Source: a virus. Taken from it: DNA of 27,699 bases. Numbering within the stretch: position 1 is the first letter of the stretch; the number at the start of each line of letters is the position of its first letter. A program made the position numbers and the translations under genes. A model generated the notes under the pieces. The model did not search any database and was not told the origin of the DNA. It worked only from the letters and a program-made list of their open reading frames with translations. Where the stretch lies: positions 1-27,699 of IMG/VR virus record IMGVR_UViG_3300042549_001733. The stretch is one strand, 5' to 3'. Positions 23,343 to 27,699 of this stretch are shown in pieces.

Positions 23343-24020
23343 ATGGCGATCAATTTGAAGACGACCGGAGGCTTGACAGCCAATGGTGTGAAGTTGTTGG
23401 TTTATGGGCAGGCGGGGGCTGGCAAGACAACGCTGGTCAAGACTTTGCCCAATGTGGTGGTGCTGAGTGCTGAGGGTGGTTTGTTGTCGATCCAGGACGC
23501 TGATCTGCCCTACATTGAGATCGCCAGCATGGATGATCTGCGCGAGGCTTATTCCTGGCTGACTTCCAGCGAAGAAGCTGGGGGCTTCCAGTCGGTGGCC
23601 TTGGACTCGATCAGCGAGATCGCTGAGGTGTGCTTAAACACTGAGAAGAAGGCGAACAAAGATCCGCGCGCGGCCTACGGTGCGATGCAGGAACAGATGG
23701 CCGACATCATCCGTGCCTTCCGTGACCTGCCCGGCAAGCATGTCTACATGAGCGCCAAGCTGGAAAAGACGCAGGACGAGATGGGCCGTGTGTTGTATTC
23801 GCCCTCGATGCCTGGCAACAAGACTGGCCAAGCGCTTCCGTATTTCTTCGATGAAGTGCTGGCGCTGCGTGTTGAGCGTGATGCTGAAGGCGTGACCCAG
23901 CGCGCCCTGATGTGTGATTCGGATGGCCTGTGGCTGGCCAAGGATCGCTCGGGCAAGCTGTCTGGCTGGGAAGCCCCAGACCTGGGCGCGATCATTGCCA
24001 AGATCGGGGGCAAAGCATGA
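23343..24020 (+). CDS. Sak4-like RecA-fold ATPase (phage nucleotide-binding protein, AAA_24)
   Basis: 225 residues from an ATG with AAGGAGA upstream. Walker A is GQAGAGKT at 22-29, VVVLSAEGG follows at 38-46, and Walker B is SVALDSI at 84-90. KHVYMSAKLEK at 132-142 and PSMPGNKTGQALPYFFDEV are typical of the AAA_24/Sak4 group. These single-domain RecA-like proteins work with a single-strand-binding protein in phage recombination. The DUF669 gene three places downstream is the usual partner. It starts the rightward operon and overlaps the next gene by four bases. Confidence 0.85.
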   Translation: MAINLKTTGGLTANGVKLLVYGQAGAGKTTLVKTLPNVVVLSAEGGLLSIQDADLPYIEIASMDDLREAYSWLTSSEEAGGFQSVALDSISEIAEVCLNTEKKANKDPRAAYGAMQEQMADIIRAFRDLPGKHVYMSAKLEKTQDEMGRVLYSPSMPGNKTGQALPYFFDEVLALRVERDAEGVTQRALMCDSDGLWLAKDRSGKLSGWEAPDLGAIIAKIGGKA

Positions 24021-24484
24021 AACTGACCAAGTACGAAAAAGAAGCCATCATCCGATCAATCATGCAGGACGTGCCAACAAAGCTGGACAACGTGCTGAAA
24101 GCGGAGATTCAAGCAGCGTTTGTTGCTGGCATGAGCGACATCATTAAGAAGCTGTACAAGACACACCCCAAGGCGCTTAGAACAGAGAGTGTTGCCGGTT
24201 GGGACAGTGGGTTGTCATACCGCACAGAATTTATCGTTGGCGATGCGGATGTGAACAAAGCCATGATCCCATTTAAAGCACAGAAGGAGGCCAAGGACAG
24301 TGCGCAAAGTAAGCTAAGTGCAGCAATAAATGGATGCAGCACGCTGGCCCAACTCAAAAAGCTGCTGCCTGAGTTCATCTCTTATTTCCCATCCGAGACA
24401 GAGCCGACCAAGAACTTGCCTGCTGTGGCCAACATGGTTGCAGACCTGAGCAAACTCGGCTGGCCGAAAGGAGGTGCAGCATGA
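24017..24484 (+). CDS. Hypothetical protein, possibly Nmad5-like
   Basis: 155 residues from the ATG at 24017, which overlaps the previous stop (ATGA); an upstream in-frame extension would overlap the ATPase gene by about 90 bases. The opening MKLTKYEKEAIIRSIMQDVP resembles the start of Nmad5 (nucleotide modification associated) phage proteins. The rest is helical with no clear catalytic motif (AAFVAGMSDIIKKLYKTHPK; LSAAINGCSTLAQLKKLLPEF; LPAVANMVADLSKLGW). Two sampled lines are 47-50% GC, a little lower than its neighbours (60%). The Nmad5 link is by recollection of the N-terminal pattern only. Confidence 0.6.
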   Translation: MKLTKYEKEAIIRSIMQDVPTKLDNVLKAEIQAAFVAGMSDIIKKLYKTHPKALRTESVAGWDSGLSYRTEFIVGDADVNKAMIPFKAQKEAKDSAQSKLSAAINGCSTLAQLKKLLPEFISYFPSETEPTKNLPAVANMVADLSKLGWPKGGAA

Positions 24485-24873
24485 TGCAGCCCGACCTGAA
24501 AGAACTGTCGCGCCAGTGGTTGCAGCACAAGTTCGATGAGGAGCTGGCCACGACTGAGCGCCGCAAGATCGAGGACCAGATTGTCAAGCTGTTGGCTGTG
24601 GCCGAGAACTTCGAGGGCACTGAGACTGCGGAGCCCGAGGGCTTTGTGGTGAAGATCTCTGGCCGCATTGATCGCAAGGTCGATGGCGACAAGGTGCAGG
24701 AGCTGGCCGCCGAGTTTGGTTTGACAGACCACTTGGCCAAGCTGTTCCGCTGGAAGCCTGAGCTGAACATGGCGATCTGGAAGGCGACAGACGCAACGAT
24801 CACTGGGCCTTTGGCCGGTGCAATTACGGCCAAGCCTGGCCGCCCATCTTTCAAAATCATTCCTAAGGAGTAA
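24481..24873 (+). CDS. Conserved small phage protein in recombination operon
   Basis: 130 residues. Two adjacent ATGs follow GGAGGTGCAGC, and the start overlaps the previous stop. The product opens with a charged helix (LKELSRQWLQHKFDEELATTERRKIEDQIVKL) and then a beta-rich part with FVVKISGRIDRKVDGDKVQEL and ending AKPGRPSFKIIPKE. Proteins with an R-I-x-R-K-V-D block and a KP-x-F-x-I ending occur next to Sak4 and DUF669 genes in phages, where their role is not established to my knowledge. An accessory role in recombination or DNA binding is inferred from context only. Confidence 0.65.
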   Translation: MMQPDLKELSRQWLQHKFDEELATTERRKIEDQIVKLLAVAENFEGTETAEPEGFVVKISGRIDRKVDGDKVQELAAEFGLTDHLAKLFRWKPELNMAIWKATDATITGPLAGAITAKPGRPSFKIIPKE

Positions 24874-24878
24874 ATATC

Positions 24879-25373
24879 ATGGCATTTCTCAACGAAGCAT
24901 TTGACGTCAACGAACTGCCCCAGGGCACTGGTGGAAACTTTGACCCGCTGCCAGCTGGTTGGTACACGGTGACGATCACGCAGGCCGAGCTGAAAGACAC
25001 CAAGGCTGGCAATGGCCAGTACATCAAGCTGCGCTACGACGTGACTGGCCCAAGCCACCAAGGGCGCGTGGTGTTTGGCAACTTGAACATCAAAAACCCA
25101 AACCAGAAGGCTGAGGAGATTGGTCGCCAGCAACTTGGCGACATCATGCGTGCGATCGGCTTGGCCAAGGTTACGGACACTGACCAGTTGATTGGTGGTC
25201 AGATTGGCATCAAGTTGGAGATTAAACAAGACGCTGAATATGGTGCTAGCAACGAAGTGAAGGGCTTTAAATCTGTATCAGGCAGTGCAGCGCCATCCGC
25301 TGCGTCTTTTAATGCACCGGCTTCTGCGCCAATTAGTGTTGCCAAGGCCGCGCCGCCTTGGGCTAAGAAGTAA
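24879..25373 (+). CDS. DUF669 protein, probable single-strand DNA-binding protein
   Basis: 164 residues from an ATG preceded by AAGGAG. Residues 1-115 fit DUF669: LPAGWYTVTITQAELKDTKAGNGQYIKLRYDV, GRVVFGNLNIKNPNQKAEEIGRQQL and IGIKLEIKQDAEY, an OB-fold-like pattern. The C-terminal 40 residues are a Ser/Ala/Pro linker ending PPWAKK, not the acidic tip of bacterial SSB. DUF669 proteins commonly travel with Sak4-type ATPases and are taken as the phage SSB. It is followed by the hairpin at 25384. Confidence 0.8.
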   Translation: MAFLNEAFDVNELPQGTGGNFDPLPAGWYTVTITQAELKDTKAGNGQYIKLRYDVTGPSHQGRVVFGNLNIKNPNQKAEEIGRQQLGDIMRAIGLAKVTDTDQLIGGQIGIKLEIKQDAEYGASNEVKGFKSVSGSAAPSAASFNAPASAPISVAKAAPPWAKK

Positions 25374-25383
25374 GCAAAAAAAA

Positions 25384-25409
25384 TGCCCAGGCTGTTGAAG
25401 GCCTGGGCA
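25384..25409 (-). terminator. Strong intergenic hairpin, terminator-like only in leftward direction
   Basis: TGCCCAGGC (25384-25392) and GCCTGGGCA (25401-25409) are perfect nine-base arms around an eight-base loop. An A8 run (25376-25383) lies on its left, so the leftward transcript would have a stem followed by U8, a textbook intrinsic terminator. In the rightward direction no U-run follows. It sits between DUF669 and the nuclease gene, both rightward. It may stop antisense transcription or act as an RNA-stability element for the upstream half of the operon. Confidence 0.65.
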
Positions 25410-25431
25410 AATTACCTCAAGGAGAGACAAC

Positions 25432-26460
25432 ATGAAGATTCCCGAGTCAGAGCATAACATCCAAGCCTTGATTGACAAAGTGCATGAGGCCAAGAAGGAG
25501 GAGCCGCGCCCTCACATGGGGGCCAGTGGCTTGGGCCACCCTTGTGACCGTTGGCTGTGGTTGTCGTTTCGCTGGGCGGTGCAGCCCTCGTTCCCTGGCC
25601 GCATCCTGCGACTGTTCCGCCGTGGGCATGAAGAAGAAGCCAACATCATCAGTGACCTGCGTGCCATTGGTATGGACGTGCGTAAGGTATCGAGCCAGCA
25701 CCGGGTTGACTTTGGCAGCCATGTGTCTGGAAGCCTGGACGCGATCATCGACTCTGGCGTGCCTGATGCACCCAAGACCAAGCATGTGGCCGAGTTCAAG
25801 ACGCACAGCAAGAAGTCCTTTGATGCTCTGGTGAAAGATGGCGTGGAGAAGTCAAAGCCAGAGCATTTTGTGCAGATGCAGGTCTACATGGCCGGGACTG
25901 GCCTGGACCGTGCCTTGTATCTGGCCGTGTGCAAAGACGATGACCGGATTCACACCGAGCGTGTGAAGTTCAACAAGGATGTGGCGCTACCTGCTATTGC
26001 GCGTGGTCAGCGCATTGCACTGACTGACCGGATGCCCGAGCCATTAAGCGCCGACCCGAGCTGGTATCAGTGCAAATTCTGTGATGGCCACGACCAATGC
26101 TTTGGAAGCAAGACGACCAAGCACGTGAACTGTCGCACCTGCGCGATGGCCACCCCGTTGTCGGACTCGACCTGGCACTGCGCCAAGTGGGATGACGTGA
26201 TCCCGGTGGATGCACAGCGTACCGGCTGCGAGGGCCATGTCTTGCATCCTGATCTGGTGCCGTGGCAGCGCAAGGATGGGCCGGACGAATACACCGCCGT
26301 GTATGAGATCAATGGCAGGACTGTGGCCAATGGCGATCCTGAGCAGGAGGGCGTGTTCAGTTCGCGTGAGTTGCTGGCCAATGCTGCCGCCTGCTCTGAT
26401 AAGGGCTGGACGCAACTGCACGATATGCGAAAGCAGTTTGGTGGAAGGGTGGTGGGTTGA
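25432..26460 (+). CDS. PD-(D/E)XK nuclease with Cas4/AddB-type Fe-S cysteines
   Basis: 342 residues from an ATG with AAGGAG upstream. Nuclease motifs are HEEE near 66-69, Asp103 in SGSLDAI, the E-x-K of AEFKTHSKK (Glu121, Lys123) and the FVQMQVYM Gln (about 148-150). Cysteines 38 (GHPCDR), 214, 217 and 223 (CKFCDGHDQC) have the C...CX2CX5C layout of the iron-sulfur staple of Cas4 and AddB. Further Cys at 234, 237, 250 and 266 may form a zinc site. It likely resects DNA ends for the Sak4-type recombination system encoded upstream. It overlaps the helicase start by one base. No CRISPR array is present, so this is not an adaptation gene. Confidence 0.85.
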   Translation: MKIPESEHNIQALIDKVHEAKKEEPRPHMGASGLGHPCDRWLWLSFRWAVQPSFPGRILRLFRRGHEEEANIISDLRAIGMDVRKVSSQHRVDFGSHVSGSLDAIIDSGVPDAPKTKHVAEFKTHSKKSFDALVKDGVEKSKPEHFVQMQVYMAGTGLDRALYLAVCKDDDRIHTERVKFNKDVALPAIARGQRIALTDRMPEPLSADPSWYQCKFCDGHDQCFGSKTTKHVNCRTCAMATPLSDSTWHCAKWDDVIPVDAQRTGCEGHVLHPDLVPWQRKDGPDEYTAVYEINGRTVANGDPEQEGVFSSRELLANAAACSDKGWTQLHDMRKQFGGRVVG

Positions 26461-27699
26461 TGCTGAGAGAATACCAACAGCGCACCATCGACCAGCTGTA
26501 TGCCTGGTTCGAGGCCGGTGGCCGGGGCAATCCCTGCCTGGTGCTGCCGACTGGATCTGGCAAGAGCCACATTGTGGCCGCGCTGTGCAAGGATGCCTTG
26601 CAGAACTGGCCCGAAACCCGTGTTTTGATGTTAACGCACGTTAAGGAGCTGATCGAGCAGAACGCCGAAAAGATGCGCCAGCACTGGCCCGGTGCACCGA
26701 TGGGTATCTACAGCGCGAGTATTGGCCGCAAGGACTTGGGGGAGCCGATCACGTTTGCTGGCATCCAGTCGGTGCGAAGCAAGGCGCGAGAGTTGGGGCA
26801 TATTGACCTGGTGATCATTGACGAGTGCCACCTGGTCAACCACAAAGACGAGGGCGGATACCGCAAGCTGCTGGCCGAATTGAAAGCGATCAACCCTGCG
26901 CTGCGCGTGATTGGCCTGACTGCCACGCCGTACCGCTTGGGGCATGGCCTGATAACTGACAAGCCTGCCATGTTTGATGACCTGCTGACGCCTGTGAGCA
27001 TCGAGGAGCTGGTGTTCAAGGGGTATCTGTCCACGCTGCGCTCGAAGGTCACAAGCGCCAAGCTGGACACGACCGGGGTGAAGAAGCGCGGGGGTGAGTT
27101 CATCGAGTCCGAACTGCAAGCCGCTGTGGACACGGACGACAAAAATCAGGCTGTGGTGCGGGAGGTGGTGGCCCTGGCCGGAGAGCGCAAGGCGTGGCTG
27201 TTTTTCTGTGCTGGTGTGAAGCACGCGCAGCACGTTGCCGAAGCGCTGCGACAGCAGGGAATCACCGCTGAGTGTGTGACCGGGGAAACCCCAAAGAAGG
27301 AGCGCGAGCGCATCCTGACCGACTTCAAGGCCGGGCGCTTGCGTGCGCTGACGAACGCCAATGTACTGACCACTGGATTTGATTATCCTGATATTGATCT
27401 GGTGGCCATGCTGCGCCCAACCATGAGCGCCAGCCTTTATGTGCAGATGGCTGGCCGTGGAATGAGGGTCAAGAGCCACACCGATCACTGCCTGGTGCTG
27501 GACTTTGCTGGGGTGGTGGAGACCCATGGCCCGATCACCAACGTGCAGCCACCCAAGAAAGGTGGTGATGGCAATGGCGAAGCGCCGGTTAAGGTTTGCG
27601 ACGATTGCGGGGAGCTGGTGCATATTTCAGCGATGGTTTGCCCATCTTGTGGTGCGCTGTTTCCTGAGCCGGTTAAAAAGTCAATGGTGCTGCGAAATG
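26460..27699 (+). CDS. SF2 DEAD/DEAH-box helicase, RadD-like (cut by window edge)
   Basis: The ATG at 26460 overlaps the nuclease stop, and the frame stays open to the window end, giving 413 residues. Motifs in order: REYQQ near 3 (Q-motif-like), Walker A PTGSGKS at 30-36, DECH at 121-124, TAT at 154-156, TTGFDYPDIDLV near 304-315 and motif VI QMAGRGMR at 329-336. A zinc ribbon follows, with Cys380, 383, 394 and 397 (VCDDCGELV; CPSCG). Helicase core plus late zinc ribbon resembles RadD/YejH. It would unwind or remodel recombination and replication intermediates together with the nuclease. The C-terminus is not seen. Confidence 0.88.
   Translation, partial: MLREYQQRTIDQLYAWFEAGGRGNPCLVLPTGSGKSHIVAALCKDALQNWPETRVLMLTHVKELIEQNAEKMRQHWPGAPMGIYSASIGRKDLGEPITFAGIQSVRSKARELGHIDLVIIDECHLVNHKDEGGYRKLLAELKAINPALRVIGLTATPYRLGHGLITDKPAMFDDLLTPVSIEELVFKGYLSTLRSKVTSAKLDTTGVKKRGGEFIESELQAAVDTDDKNQAVVREVVALAGERKAWLFFCAGVKHAQHVAEALRQQGITAECVTGETPKKERERILTDFKAGRLRALTNANVLTTGFDYPDIDLVAMLRPTMSASLYVQMAGRGMRVKSHTDHCLVLDFAGVVETHGPITNVQPPKKGGDGNGEAPVKVCDDCGELVHISAMVCPSCGALFPEPVKKSMVLRN

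Noticed and set aside
24375-25229. A 284-residue minus-strand frame opposite the DUF669 and small-protein genes
   Set aside because: It crosses two well-supported plus-strand genes with good ribosome sites and shows no recognisable domain.
25432-26460. Cas4-like nuclease as evidence of a CRISPR-Cas system
   Set aside because: No array, Cas1 or Cas2 is seen, and the gene is embedded in a Sak4/SSB/helicase operon, a usual place for phage recombination nucleases.
26631-27623. A long open frame (330 residues) on the minus strand opposite the helicase
   Set aside because: It is a shadow of the helicase, whose motifs are all present on the plus strand; it has no ribosome site and a His/Gln/Leu-rich composition typical of antisense frames.

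Overview
The window looks like part of a tailed-phage genome, or a prophage of that type, with a P22-like podovirus virion. The leftward genes follow the P22 morphogenesis order: small terminase, large terminase, portal, scaffold, coat, gp4-like tail accessory factor, gp10-like hub/stabilisation protein, a needle-position protein, three ejection-type proteins, then receptor-binding proteins. The GC-rich coding style, the TTG/CTG-rich leucine usage and general resemblance to phages of freshwater Burkholderiales suggest a betaproteobacterial host. That host call is an inference only. No integrase, CI-type repressor, lysis cassette, DNA polymerase or tRNA is seen, so lifestyle cannot be decided from this window.

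Layout. Bases 1-2584 (minus) carry the host-recognition end: a beta-helix tailspike cut by the window edge, a short tail fibre and a stand-alone P22-type head-binding adaptor. Bases 2616-7395 (minus) carry three Ala/Gly-rich proteins in the positions of P22 gp7, gp20 and gp16; one holds an AT-rich ParB-like insert and another ends in a peptidase S74-type chaperone domain. Bases 7388-13179 (minus) carry small virion or accessory genes plus the gp10, gp4 and needle-position genes. Bases 13233-19245 (minus) hold coat, scaffold, portal and both terminase subunits. Bases 19235-20589 (minus) hold a ParB-methyltransferase fusion and a tiny secreted peptide. Bases 20601-23214 (minus) hold a small unknown gene, a probable replication origin, a TOPRIM primase-helicase and a small HTH regulator. 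A divergent control region at 23215-23342 separates this arm from a rightward operon (23343-27699) coding for a Sak4-like ATPase, an unknown or Nmad5-like protein, a conserved small protein, a DUF669 protein, a Cas4-like Fe-S nuclease and an SF2 helicase that runs off the edge.

How it works together. The rightward operon and the primase-helicase form a replication and recombination module, with the HTH protein as the likely switch at the divergent promoters. The leftward arm modifies DNA (methyltransferase), packages it (terminase, portal), builds the head (coat, scaffold), closes the tail (gp4, gp10, needle) and supplies ejection and adsorption proteins. Genes are packed with short overlaps of ATGA or TGATG type. 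No stretch above 300 bases lacks a gene; the longest non-coding stretch is the origin-like region near 20805-21020. Two places are clearly AT-richer than the rest, the tailspike gene and the ParB-like insert, and both look like acquired modules.
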